Part shown: piece by piece, positions 52,681-63,593 of the stretch
How positions within the stretch are numbered: position 1 is the stretch's first letter
How the letters are laid out: the number at the start of each line of letters is the position of its first letter
DNA from: Nitzschia sp. pyKryTriq1
Lineage: Eukaryota > Bacillariophyta > Bacillariophyceae > Bacillariales > Bacillariaceae
Direction of reading: 5' to 3'
DNA: 64,000 nt
Assembly: GCA_956465555.1 (NCBI GenBank)
Contig: OY101115.1
Coordinates: 3,596,001-3,660,000, forward strand
Notes under the pieces: generated by a model
What the model saw: the letters and a program-made list of their open reading frames with translations, nothing else
What the model was told of the DNA's origin: nothing
Database searches by the model: none
Made by a program: the position numbers and the translations under genes

Positions 52681-53889
52681 CTACTGACGACCTGACTTTA
52701 CCTCAATGTGATAATCGTCCTTGCTCCTCCAGTCTGTCAACCAGGTTATCCAGCTCTGTCTCGATCTATCATTACGCTCGATAGTCAAGTTGATTACCTT
52801 GGCTACCATAGCAGCCGTCATCGCACGCGCCAGAGCGGCTCGCAAGTCGGTAGACGTCTCCATGAGCTCTTCCATAGACTCATGAGTCCATGTCATGACT
52901 TGAGAGTCTTCATCGGCTATAATCGTATACATGGCAACTCCTCGCCCAAGTTTGACATTATTATCCGCGTGGTCAGCTGAAGTATCCTCGTGGCGTCGAT
53001 AGAACCAATCCAAAAATGCCATCTCCCCTATCCAAGCTCCACTATCACCACCTTCGAGCTGATCACCCCTTGTTGCAGGGCTCGAAGATACGGCTGTCAG
53101 CCGTTGGCCGAGGATATGGGCATGGGTAGACCCCTTCACCACCAGAAATACTGTATCAATCATGTCCCCCTTATGAATAAGTGTTTCGCCCTTCTTCATG
53201 AAATTTATTTGGGCTTTGCCTTCTAACCAAGAGAACTGTAATGGAGTCACTCCATGGTCCATGAAATAGTTAACAAATATTCGTTCTTGCTCTTCTGTCA
53301 TGTGCACTTCCGCGGTCCTCTCATGGAACATATCCCAAATTTTGGATGCATTCACGGTGGCGAAGATTGTCGACCATATCACGCTTGGCCACAAGATATT
53401 CGCTTGCCCCAAATTATAAGCTGCAAAAGTCAGTTGACCAGTCATGGTCAATGAGCGGAGTTCCAGAATATCCGAACGAGAAAATCCGACCAAAATGCAA
53501 ATACTGCCGAAATTTAGAGTGAGTACAGGAAGATTGGATCGAAGCCACTTTGTAAATTGCCTTGCGTACGAGTCTGAAGTGCCACCAGCTCCCTCGCTTG
53601 GTCTCAAAACAACAGGTGCCTTTAAATTTTCTATTGACGATTTGATTTGCGGATTGCTTTCTGTGACTTTGGCTTGCGATGAAGCGTCCTTTGGCTTTGC
53701 TTGTTCCATGGGAATTCGTATCCTCGCATAGTGACCATTTCTCATAACTTTGATATGCTTCGATGGGATGATCTTCCGTCTCCTTTTAGGATACAATTCG
53801 TGTTTGGGGATCTGGAGCGCGTCTCGAACAGATTCCGGAGCCCTGCCCGAGTATCCTCGCAGCAGGAACTGGGCGAGTTTGTTTGCCAT
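52681..53889 (-). CDS. Popeye-domain-like protein, array member III
   Basis: 402 aa, intronless. The third paralog: HIKVMRNGHYARIRIP, three TM segments beginning VLTLNFGSICILVGFSRSD, HERTAEVHMTEEQERIFVNY, MDHGVTPLQFSWL and a cNMP-like roll with GDMIDTVFLVVKGS and GGDSGAWIGEMAFLDW. The tail WITWLTDW is shared with member II (WSTWLSDW) and member I (WSTWLDDW). Domain order and spacing match member II closely; the insertion of member I is absent. Divergence among the three is high outside the TM and roll motifs, so the array is old or fast-evolving. Confidence 0.82.
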   Translation of the reverse strand: MANKLAQFLLRGYSGRAPESVRDALQIPKHELYPKRRRKIIPSKHIKVMRNGHYARIRIPMEQAKPKDASSQAKVTESNPQIKSSIENLKAPVVLRPSEGAGGTSDSYARQFTKWLRSNLPVLTLNFGSICILVGFSRSDILELRSLTMTGQLTFAAYNLGQANILWPSVIWSTIFATVNASKIWDMFHERTAEVHMTEEQERIFVNYFMDHGVTPLQFSWLEGKAQINFMKKGETLIHKGDMIDTVFLVVKGSTHAHILGQRLTAVSSSPATRGDQLEGGDSGAWIGEMAFLDWFYRRHEDTSADHADNNVKLGRGVAMYTIIADEDSQVMTWTHESMEELMETSTDLRAALARAMTAAMVAKVINLTIERNDRSRQSWITWLTDWRSKDDYHIEVKSGRQ

Positions 53890-54333
53890 AGCACGTGTGG
53901 GGCAGAAACGGGGAAACTATGGATGTCCCGCAATATTAAAAGCCTCCATTCCGTTTGATGCAACTACAAAGTCTCCTCTTTGCTTAAAAAGATGAGCACG
54001 TCGTTGTTATATTCGTTGAATGTTATCTGTTCAAGCAGCAAACACATCAAACTGAACACAGAACACAAGGAATGAGTACCGTCGGGTCTGGAGCAACGCG
54101 TGGATGAGTATCATTCTGCGTCTGTAGCTGGTACTGTATGTACCAGGTAATAGAATAGAGCGTCGTACAAAACCCGTTGCGGTCAAAGAAGTCGGATGCA
54201 TGTTTGACTAAACTACAGTTCGATATAGGTATCAGGTACCAGGTACCATCCCAATGCTATATCAATCCAAGAAATATAAGCACACATAGGTACGAACAAG
54301 TAATCTATTGTGCTAAAGCAGTGTGGAATAAAT
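53890..54333. other. Spacer between the Popeye-like array and the ADCK gene
   Basis: 444 bp with GGTACC/CAGGTACC repeats (about 54130-54245). No gene seen. Confidence 0.5.
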
Positions 54334-56438
54334 CTATTTCGGCGGCTCTACACTGCCTCCTGCTACTTTGGTTCTTCGCGTTGCCTCCACTTGTTTGAAG
54401 AAAGCGTTGTCAGCTCGCTTCTTGTTTCCGTAAAGCATGACCGGCATCAGTTTCTTTACTCTCTGAAAGTCAGAAGTAGGGTGTGGGGTGAGGGTCTTAT
54501 TACCATGTATAAGTACTCATAAAAAATTCTGCGGCTGGTTCTTACCTTCGAATATGCGTTTTTGCTTTTCGGTGTGTATCCATCACTCTGATAAACGAAA
54601 CGGCGGTATGTTTGCAATAACGGTCTGGCGGCATCCAAAACGTTATAGGACGGGCATATTCTACGTCCCAGTGCCTCGATACAGAGAACGTTGATAACGA
54701 GAGTCGCGTAGTTGGCATCAATTCGAATACCATGTTCCCGAATCAACCCCAAGACGCCACGGAAAACTTCCCCAACGTCGACATTCGTTCCGTAGCCACG
54801 GCAGTGAGTCTTGAAAAATTCCACCATTTCCTTTTTAAATTTTTGTCGTTCCTCTTCACTGATATCATTGTCCACCGAGAATCGAAGGGCGAATTCTGCT
54901 GCCGCTTCACCATCACCGTCACCAAGACAGGTCATCATTCCAATAAAGGTGGAGCTTTCTTCATCAGTCAATTGCGCCACCATTCCTGCGTCCACCAAAG
55001 TTATCTGATATTTCTCATTTCCATTCTCATCGCTGATACCACGGAGCATAATGTTGCCTGGATGCAAGTCGGCGTGCTAAAGATCATAAATAGGTGTCGA
55101 GGTTAGTGACGAGGGACCCAAATCATCATCATACAGAGGAAAATTGCAACTTACCATCAGGTTGTCCAGCAAGAGCATTTTGAGATACAGCGAAACCCCC
55201 GTAGTTACCAAGAACTTTGCCTCGTCAATTGGGATGATATCAGATCCTTTCATATCCATTTTCTTTGCTTCTTCGTCGAATTCATCCAGAAGTCCAGTGA
55301 CGATTCGGCCCTTCTCAAAGGTTTCTAAAATGACGGACGAGCTCGCGTAAAATGGTCGAGGAAATCCTACACTGTCCCAGTTTCGAAAGTTGTGGTTCAA
55401 GACTTCCAGATGGTGTGCCTCGACATTCAAGTGTGCTTGAGCTGCCATGGTGTGACTGAACTGATAGACGGAATCTTTCACGCATTTAAAAGCGGGATGC
55501 CAGCCGACGGCTGAGGCGGCCATCGCCATAAGACGAAAGTCCATGTCAATGAGCTCAGAGACTCGAGGGTGTCTCACTTTGGCGGCGACAGTTTCTCCAT
55601 TGTGGAGCTCAGCTTTGTGAACCTGGGCAATCGATCCCGAAGCCAATGGTTGTTTGTCAAAACTCTTGAAAACTTGGAACAATGATCCAGGAGGAATGTC
55701 CAAACTGGCTTCGACTTGCGCCTGTGTAAAATCCCAAGGATGCGCTGGGGCATCATTGTGGAGGTCGCTTAACGCATCACACAATGCCAAAGGGAACATG
55801 TCGCTACGAGTTGCTGCCCACTGTCCCCATTTGATAAAGGCAGCACCGCTATGCGCGAGGCAGTGAGCGACCCACTTGTACCAAACTCCACACCGAAACT
55901 TGTTCGACAAAAGTGCAAGCCATGCTGTCGATAGAACTGGCGCAAAGTGAAATGACAGCTTTGCTGCACGCAATGATAATTGCAAAGCTGTTGGGGCTTT
56001 TTCGTCATCGAACCTCTTCACGGGAGGGTAGAACGCGTGTGCTGTGGAATCCCCAAAGCCAAGATTTAAGCGATCAGGAAGAAAGGGATCCTGGTGTTTC
56101 AGTTTGGTAGCTATCGGCACGATGTTGATGTCGAGTTCCATGTTCTCAAGCTCGTCCATCTCAAAGTTGACGTCAATCCCATGCATCGAAAAGACTTTCG
56201 GTTCCCCTCCCTGCTCTTGAACCCAACTGTGGAAGTCGGACATGCGCTTTCCCTTTAACACATAGTCCAATCGATCACATAAACCTTGCTGCACCTGATA
56301 TATTCGGTTTTGTTTATCTACTTCGGACGGAACCCGAACCAGGCTGCTCGACGCAGAGGCAGCGCTGTCGGCTACTGACGCCTCGACAACGTTGACGACG
56401 AAAAGGACTGCTACTAGAATGTTGTTGAGTGCTTTCAT
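54334..56438 (-). CDS. ABC1/ADCK (UbiB-family) atypical kinase with signal peptide
   Basis: Three exons: 56438-55155, 55076-54546 and 54462-54334, all phase 0; 647 aa. UbiB-family kinases support coenzyme Q or plastid isoprenoid-quinone metabolism. Seen: an N-terminal hydrophobic signal (MKALNNILVAVLFVVNVVEA), the family KxGQ motif as FIKWGQWAATRSDMFP (about residues 205-220), ASGSIAQVHKAEL (the A-rich loop), VAAKVRHP, HADLHPGN and VDAG (in place of DFG). The HADLHPGN and VDAG motifs resemble the ADCK2 branch. The last exon is short and basic (VKKLMPVMLYGNKKRADNA). The compartment cannot be fixed from sequence. Confidence 0.9.
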
Positions 56439-57172
56439 TTTGTTGGTGTCAGTCGGAATTGTTCGGAGGATTTATGAAATACTACTAGATACTGTAGTAG
56501 AGATGGAAAATAAGTTGTCGTCGGAAACTAAATTGGGCGGTTGTGACAGAAGTTGTCAGAGTTCTCGTAGCGTGTCGAAGATCGGTGATGATTCTTCAAT
56601 GACAACGCACAGCGCTGATGCGGTGGATGGAAAAAGTCGTCGTCCTTCAACACGAACGAGAAGCGCTGTGACTATCAGCCGACAAGGAGGAGTCAGTCGT
56701 CGACGAAAAAGGAACAGGTCGAACGCATCATCATCGTCGTCGCGACAACTTCATGATGATTCATGACTGACGTTGTGCAATGACGGTACACGCACTCTTG
56801 CGGACAAAGGGCAGACATAAATAACGCGACGTTTTCAGACGAACAATAATAAGCCCCCCCCATCTCTGAAAATCTCCCTCCGACAGATAGAGCTGGCGCG
56901 ACAAAAGGACCGACAACACGATGACGCACGAACCACGCACGAACAGACATGATAGATAAAAACATCTGTACCGGTACGGTAGACAGAGTAGAGAGTAATA
57001 GAGAGCGGTCAGCAACGATCAACGAGCCAGATACACAGTACACAGTATTACCGAACCGGTGCAGGACCGGTACGTACTATTTATCCCACCGCCCCCTGCT
57101 TCAGCAGATGCCGATGCTTCTTTTCCTCCATGATAAGTTGCATCAACTGAGGGAGAAGAAGAGGAGGAGGTA
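56439..57172. promoter_or_regulatory. Divergent promoter region
   Basis: 734 bp between the ADCK gene and the methyltransferase-like gene. ACCGGT motifs lie at about 56971 and 57066, and CGTCGTCG-type repeats at about 56695-56760. An open frame on the plus strand (56392-56766) overlaps the ADCK start and shows no protein-like features. Confidence 0.5.
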
Positions 57173-58312
57173 ATGATGTATGCTTCGGTGCTTCGGGGTC
57201 GCCCAGAAATCACGGCGGCAGCAGTTTTGTCAGTGGCCGCGACGCTGGCTTGGACCTGTCAAGATAAACAAGGCGACGACGACGCTGTGAATCACCAAGG
57301 AGATTATTATTTTTCTAGTCCTACCCACTTGGTGATATCGTCCTATCTATTTGGAGATGCTGTTACCAGATGTGATAGCTCCACTATTCCTCTACAAAAA
57401 GCTCCACTGAAGGAATTCCCAGCCCCATTGGTGCCTTCTTGGCTTCGTCGAAATATTTTGGCACCTGTTGGAATATCTTTACCCAAGCCTCGGTTGCTCA
57501 CAAAGGGCGATCCGGCGTTAAAGTTACCTGCGCAATGTATCCGTCAGCGCCAGCGTGACGAATTGAAAATGCGACAGATTCTAGAAAAGGCGCCATCCAT
57601 GCGGAATGACCCCGAGCAGATGAAATCTTTAAGCAAAGAATTGTTTGAAGTGACGTATGGAAAAGGTGTTACTGCTCAGGAACGAGAAGATTTCTTAGTC
57701 CGGTATGGCTGTACTGGATGGAATGATCAAGTTCTCAAAACAATTTTAGAAGTATCGGGTTCGCGAGGTGTCGTGGAGATGGGAGCGGGACATGGGCAAT
57801 GGGCGAGGGCATTGTTGGAAGCGTACGCAAAGCAAAAAGAGGAATCATCATTGTCCTCGCCGACTGGCAAGTCGAGGAGAAACTTTGACTTTGTCTTGGC
57901 CTATGACGACAATTCAAATTTACCGCTCAACACGCATATTTATAATCCTTACACGAAGCCGCACCACGAGTACTTCGGCAACGTACGGAAACTGGAGACC
58001 AAGAATGACATGCTCAAGGTGCTCCGATCCTGGGCATGCCGAGGTCGTATCTTGCTGCTGGTATATCCACCTCCAGGAGATATGGCTACTCAAGTCGTCA
58101 AAACGTATATCGAGGCGGGTCCAGAGGACAATGATACGGTCATTTTTGTCGGTGAAGGTCGTGGAGGTGCCAACGGCAACGATAGCTTATTTGACATGTT
58201 TGAAAAAGGTGATTGGGAACTCCTAGAAGAAATGAATGTCCAACGACCTCCAGGTGACAAGGGATATGAAAAGCTTTACATCCTGCGTCGGCGACCCCAA
58301 CAGTACCGGTAG
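57173..58312 (+). CDS. SAM-dependent methyltransferase-like protein
   Basis: 379 aa, no intron. A short hydrophobic segment (AAAVLSVAATLAW, about 15-27) may be a signal or anchor. The Rossmann-type core starts at about residue 195 with motif I GVVEMGAGHGQWARAL, followed by a strand FVLAYDD and a further strand ILLLVYPPP about 100 residues downstream. This is the order of a class I methyltransferase fold; the substrate is not clear. The upstream domain (about 80-190) is helical with RQRQRDELKMRQILEKAPSM. The C-terminal residues QQYR overlap a TACCGGTA palindrome, the only such motif found in coding sequence. Confidence 0.75.
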   Translation: MMYASVLRGRPEITAAAVLSVAATLAWTCQDKQGDDDAVNHQGDYYFSSPTHLVISSYLFGDAVTRCDSSTIPLQKAPLKEFPAPLVPSWLRRNILAPVGISLPKPRLLTKGDPALKLPAQCIRQRQRDELKMRQILEKAPSMRNDPEQMKSLSKELFEVTYGKGVTAQEREDFLVRYGCTGWNDQVLKTILEVSGSRGVVEMGAGHGQWARALLEAYAKQKEESSLSSPTGKSRRNFDFVLAYDDNSNLPLNTHIYNPYTKPHHEYFGNVRKLETKNDMLKVLRSWACRGRILLLVYPPPGDMATQVVKTYIEAGPEDNDTVIFVGEGRGGANGNDSLFDMFEKGDWELLEEMNVQRPPGDKGYEKLYILRRRPQQYR

Positions 58313-58602
58313 CAGGGCGTAAGTAGTCTAGCAACAAGAAAAAAGTAAATTGATTATTTTCTTGCCGTCTTGCCGCCGACCACTGAGTCGTGTTCGAGAC
58401 CCGCATTTCCTCAACGTAGAAGCCTACGACAAATTCAGTACCCAGGATCTTTTGATTTCCCGCGTCTTTTTTCTTGTGCATCGAGCAAAAGCATGAGGCA
58501 AGTAGAGGCAAACGGCAAACAAAACTCGCTAATCCGAAGCGCATTGTTTTAGCTTGTAGCATCCTTGCATTCCGCACCACTTCTCCTCTCTATTGTTTCC
58601 AA

Positions 58603-61600
58603 ATGAAGTCACCTCAGGCATCGAACTTCGAAGAGCATTGCTTTCGAGAGAAAGGTAAGAATATGCTGGCTGATTCTCGGATTCTAAACCACGATGTGAC
58701 ACATCAACAATCGACGATGTTGAATGACACCCCATTTTTTCAATGGCACGACTCGCTCAATCGGTTTTTCTAACTACTTACTATCTCGTCCCTCTTTGCA
58801 TTGTTCAGTCGACGATGCTCTCAAAGCTGTAGAGCGCATCCTGGAAATTCATCGCAACCCACGCTTGGCCGAGGATGTGGATCATGTGTACGGCGACAAG
58901 TACCGTTTAGTGGACCAAATGACCAACACGGCCTTGATCGGCCAGTTGAACACGTTGGTGCATTTTGGACTCACCTCCGAGGTTATCAAATTGATTGATA
59001 CGTCCAAGCCTACCACTCTTCGTTTCCAAGCATCCGATTCTTGTACTTTCTTGAAAGAACAGATTGTTGAAGTTCCCACGGATAAGACGGAGGAAACAGA
59101 CGAGCAAAGTCAAACGTCTGGATCGTTTTTTGGCAGTACAATGAAATCAACCATCAAACAAGTTGTCAATCACGTCAAAGAATATCACTGGAAGGTTGAG
59201 GTCAAGTGGGAGATTTCTATCTATTCTGGTACCAATGTTGACGAAAAGAAGGTTCTGCAGACGCGAACTAGCTCCACTGTGCTCATCATCCAGTCGAACA
59301 AGAGAGCTCCTTTGCCCGACAACCGAGAATGCAAACCATTGGACTTGTCGTTGACTTGGTTGATGTCACAAATCGATACAAATACAATGGCATCAAAATT
59401 TCGCGTGGATACGCAAGATCTAGAAACAAAGACTCCTCGCCGCAATCGGCAAGTCGACGAAGCCTTCTCCTTCATGCTCAATTTGGAGACGTGGACCAGG
59501 GGGGTCAGGGCTTACTTCAATCGTTGCGTACAGCAGGACATTATCGACAAGCATAATCCGGCTGGGCCAATACCCATTCCGAACGTGAACGATAGATTGA
59601 CTTCGTTAAACTGTGAGGGCATTTTTGTTCCTGTTCAGATGCTAATGGAAGAGGCAAGTGATGGCGTCCAAATGTCCGAAGCGCTGCCCAAATCAGTTGT
59701 GACCTTGCCTCTGGATACCAAAGATGACAGTGCCGATTCCTCAGCCAAATCACCTGTTCTTTCGTCGAATGACATGCATAAATTCCTTAACGAGCAGATT
59801 CGTTCTGTCCAGGAGCGGATTGAGACTCTTCAAAAGTCCTACCCTGCCCGTCAACTGAACAAGGTCGTCACGGTCGCGGAGGCCTCAATCGTTGTTTTGT
59901 CCCTCTATTCCGAAAGATTGGGTCATGTGTTTGAAGGCGCCGTGGACTATGTCGAAGGCATGCTGAGCAATCAGCTGGAGGCTGCTATCGGCAAGCGTGT
60001 CACATCGTCGGATATTGACCAGTTTGTCCGGTATCACAATGCCCGACTTCTGAATCCGCCACCACAACCCTTCTGCCACGCTATTCGCCAGACTGGTCAT
60101 TACCCTTGCGGATTGCTAAGCATCGAAGGCACGCACGATGGTATTAAGATGGAACCAATCGAAACACTGTCGAGAGAGGTAGAATCCTCCACACCTATTG
60201 GGCTACCGCTGAACGCAGCAACTATGGTGGAGTTGACAGGAAAGAAGTATTTGCATGGGTGGATTCAGCAACGCTTCGGTGGGGAACGACAAAGCTTTGA
60301 CTTAATTGCAAGGGCCCGTCAGTTTTCATCATTCCTGCTCGTTGTCGGAACCATGGCAGGACCGGACAAACTCGATCCAAAGGATGCCATCATAGTCCAG
60401 AACAAGGATGAGCTTTTGATCCCACTAATATTGGATGAAATACCCACGGCAAAAGAGTTTAAGGATGCGATCCAATCTTTGTCTCCAGAGCAGCAGCGCT
60501 TTGCTCAGGCCTTTCGAAGCATGCAGCTTGGTTCATCTGTCATGGGTATTAGTGTGATTCAGATCAAGCCCCAGCTTGAGACATTGCTTGGGCTTCCTGA
60601 TGATGCTCTGACAAAAGAAATGAAGCTCACGCAAGACCTGATGGAACTTTTTGTGGAGTATCAAGTGCCGTCTGACCTCCTATCGTATGATGGGATCGAG
60701 GCCAATGCCAGTCCGAAAGAAAAGGTCGAGAATGTGAGAGAGCACGTCAAGGCCGTTTCGGACGTCATCGACGAAGCAAAGACGAAGCAATTGAAGGAGC
60801 AAACAAGGAGAGCTGACATGGCACATGAGGCTTCTATTGCCAACCATCAGCGTGTTATGGTGTTTGACCGTTCGCCGGATTTGCGAGGCGGTGGCACACC
60901 CCGAGTGATGGCTTCGTCTCCTTCCACCTTCTCGTATGAAGCGACGATGGATAGCGCTTCTCCTGTTCCACCACATGCAAAGAGGCTGGCCAAGATGTCA
61001 TCTCCTGCTCCAGAAGCAATGATGGCCATGTCGTGCGCTGCTTCTTCTCCTCAAATGTCAATGATGGCCGATTCTGCTCCAACCTCCACCCCCGATCTGC
61101 AGAGCAATCGACCTTCATCGTCTGCGTCAACTCTTCCTCAACAGCATGTCCCAACTAGCGTCAAGCTTTCGGAGAAGGGAGATGTCGATTTCACCACAGT
61201 ACCTCAGATCTTGAATTGTGCGATCGAGGAACATTCTGGTGGCGCTGCCTTGAGATCGACCACCGTGAAGCTGGCGGATGACTGGCGGCGAAATCGTCTG
61301 GAAAATCTTTTGAGCAAGCCCAAGGAAACTCTTCTCCATGCTGCTCGTGAAATCAAGACGGAGAGAAACAAAGCCTATGATTTGCTCGATGCTCTCTCCA
61401 GAAGCGGTTCTTTGCCAATCGCCTGTTCCGAGCTTCACGTGATCGTGTCTGTAACTCACTGTTTTGAGAAGGACGTGATTGAAACCGTCATCCAAGACAA
61501 CGTGAACCCAGTCGAGAAGCTTGAATTGTCGACTCTCCTCGTTGGGGCAGCGATTCACGGAGTCCCTGCCCATCGCTTGATTCGCGACGACAGCGAGCTG

Positions 61601-61657
61601 CTCCGTCTAAAGGGCTCATTTCCCGTGCTCCTATCAGACAAAGCCAATGAAGAGTAG
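58603..61657 (+). CDS. Large conserved protein of unknown function
   Basis: Two exons, 58603-58654 and 58809-61657 (154-bp intron), 966 aa. The middle and C-terminal parts look well conserved: FMLNLETWTRGVRAYFNRC, the block DPKDAIIVQNKDELLIPLIL, LSPEQQRFAQAFRSMQLG, IQIKPQLETLLGLPDDALT and YQVPSDLLSYDG. They are dense in charged and aromatic residues typical of a folded helical protein. I recall related proteins in other protists but cannot name a domain. A Ser/Pro/Met-rich disordered region (about residues 740-825) precedes a final helical domain (NKAYDLLDALSRSGSLPI, SVTHCFEKDVIETVIQDNV). No transmembrane segment or enzymatic motif is seen. A cytosolic scaffold is a guess. Confidence 0.85.
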
Positions 61658-62275
61658 TTTTATGGTTGCTACGAGATTAAAGTTGAAAGAATTACTATGC
61701 ATGTAATTGAAAGTGGGATTAGAAGTCGAGTACTTTTGAAGAGTGGGATTTTTTGGGGGAAGAAGTGAATACAAATATAGAAAAAACACCTCTACGTTAT
61801 TTAAAAATACTTCGTACAGTAGACGAGAGAATGAAAGACTTTCGCCTGTGATGTACAGGTAGACTAGTCTAGTAAATATGTATATCATGTAAGAAGTCGA
61901 GAGGTAAGATCTCTTACTTTAATAAAAAAATGAAACCGATCGTTGATTAGATCTCCAAAGTTCCAAATACGTCATATCGTGCTTATTAAAATTGATGTGC
62001 GTTAAATTTAATTACTAAATTATTTTTAATTCTACTTGGTCTTAAATATCATCTTAAACTCAGTCTTTTGATAAGGAGATCCATTTCGTATCTTGAATTT
62101 TTGTTTCATCGCACCACACACCACACCTTGTGGCCAATACATAGCTACTGGCCATCGCACTCTCAGCGACTCTCATCAAACATGGACCATGGCGGCATAG
62201 TCATGATCGACCAAAGCTACTAGTCCCAGCTAGGAGCGTACGTAAATTGTTGAGATACTCAATCAAATCTGTTCA
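61658..62275. promoter_or_regulatory. AT-rich spacer upstream of the DNA methyltransferase gene
   Basis: 618 bp with an AT-rich island (about 61900-62060), much richer in A+T than its surroundings, with long A/T runs. Presumed promoter and 5' UTR of the methyltransferase gene. No gene. Confidence 0.5.
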
Positions 62276-63559
62276 ATGACAAAAAAGAAGAAAAATCGCA
62301 GCAGTTGTTACCACTGTGGATCCGAAGATCATCGTGCCAAGGAATGCCCCGATTCAACCTGTCAGAGTTGCGGGGACCATGGCCACGATGTGGGCGGTTG
62401 TCCCACCCGCCAGAAACAGGCAACAGATATGGGACGTTTTGAGCCCACCACGCCAGAAAACACTTGCAGGTTTAGATATGTAGAATTATTCGCCGGCATT
62501 GGTGGATTTCGCATCGCCTTGGATAGACTCGGTGGGCACTGTGTATTTGCGTCCGAAATCGATCGGTTCGCACGCGCCAACTATGAACTCAATCACTCTG
62601 ATCGACCGGCCGGTGATATTACCAAGATATCCGAAGACGCAATACCAGACCACGATCTCTTGGTAGGGGGGTTTCCCTGCCAGGCGTTTAGTTCCTCAGG
62701 GGCCCGGAACGGGTTTAAGGATGAACGCGGTGTGCTCTTTCTCGAGATTGCGCGGATCGTCAAGCGGAAACAGCCTAAAGCTATACTGTTGGAAAATGTA
62801 CGGGGGCTCTTGACCCACGATAATGGAAACACGCTTCGTGTCATTTTATCGACACTAGAAGAGTCAGGATACGTGATGAACTATCAACTTCTAGATGCGG
62901 TCCACTTGGTGCCACAAGAACGAAAACGCATCTATTTGGTTGGCGTTCGCAAAGACGTGTGGGTGCCTGGTGGATACAAGTTTCCGAGGATACCTTCATT
63001 ACATAGAGGCTTTAGGGATATCATGGAAACCAAAATTGACGCAGAAATGGTAGAATACCTCTCATTGTCGGATCATCAGCTTCAGAAAGTGAGAAATCAG
63101 AGCTATACACAAAAGTTTGCTGACGCCCGCTTTCTTGTCGATCTGGCCAAGCCAACCAAGACCCTTCAATCGAGCTATGCTAGCTATATGGTGGGTTCGC
63201 AGTTTGTACCAGTACTGACCAACGGTAACAGTGAAATGTTTCCTGAACAGTGGCGAAAGTTGTCACCTCGTGAAGCTGCAAGAATCCAGGGATTTCCAGA
63301 AAAGTTTCAACTGTGCCATACTCGGCCCTATCACTTACTCGGAAACGCTGTGGTCCCCAGCATGGTTGTCTTGGTGATAGCCCCACTACTCAAGGTATTG
63401 GATCCGGCAGTAGAAACCACCGATTGCCTAACGCAAGGGTTGCAGGTGGCCAATTCATTGTTGTTGGAAGCTAGTCCCAGCGACGAGCGAGTAAATGACT
63501 TGGAGAAGGCAATCGATTCTCTTACTGCTACCTTGTTCTGGGCAGAACAACCAATTTAA
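62276..63559 (+). CDS. Bacterial-type cytosine-5 DNA methyltransferase with N-terminal zinc knuckles
   Basis: 427 aa, no intron. Two CCHC zinc knuckles open the protein: CYHCGSEDHRAKEC (residues 11-24) and CQSCGDHGHDVGGC (30-43), both fitting CX2CX4HX4C. A C5-methyltransferase domain follows: motif I FAGIGGFRIAL (about 71-81), motif IV with catalytic Cys in GGFPCQAFSSSG, motif VI ENVRGL, motif VIII QERKRIYLVGV, motif IX with SPREAARIQGFP and motif X GNAVVPSM. All catalytic motifs are present, so it should be active. No BAH, PWWP or plant chromo-type domain is seen. The domain is closer to bacterial Dcm-type enzymes than to DNMT1/3. Bacterial-type DNMTs are known in diatoms, but the knuckle fusion is unusual. 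Recognition sequence and targets are unknown. Confidence 0.94.
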   Translation: MTKKKKNRSSCYHCGSEDHRAKECPDSTCQSCGDHGHDVGGCPTRQKQATDMGRFEPTTPENTCRFRYVELFAGIGGFRIALDRLGGHCVFASEIDRFARANYELNHSDRPAGDITKISEDAIPDHDLLVGGFPCQAFSSSGARNGFKDERGVLFLEIARIVKRKQPKAILLENVRGLLTHDNGNTLRVILSTLEESGYVMNYQLLDAVHLVPQERKRIYLVGVRKDVWVPGGYKFPRIPSLHRGFRDIMETKIDAEMVEYLSLSDHQLQKVRNQSYTQKFADARFLVDLAKPTKTLQSSYASYMVGSQFVPVLTNGNSEMFPEQWRKLSPREAARIQGFPEKFQLCHTRPYHLLGNAVVPSMVVLVIAPLLKVLDPAVETTDCLTQGLQVANSLLLEASPSDERVNDLEKAIDSLTATLFWAEQPI

Positions 63560-63593
63560 ATTTTAGCGCGCGTAGAGATACATTACTTGAGGA

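Noticed and set aside
56392-56766. 124-codon plus-strand frame overlapping the ADCK start
   Set aside because: Antisense to a real gene, Ser/Arg-rich and without domain signal.
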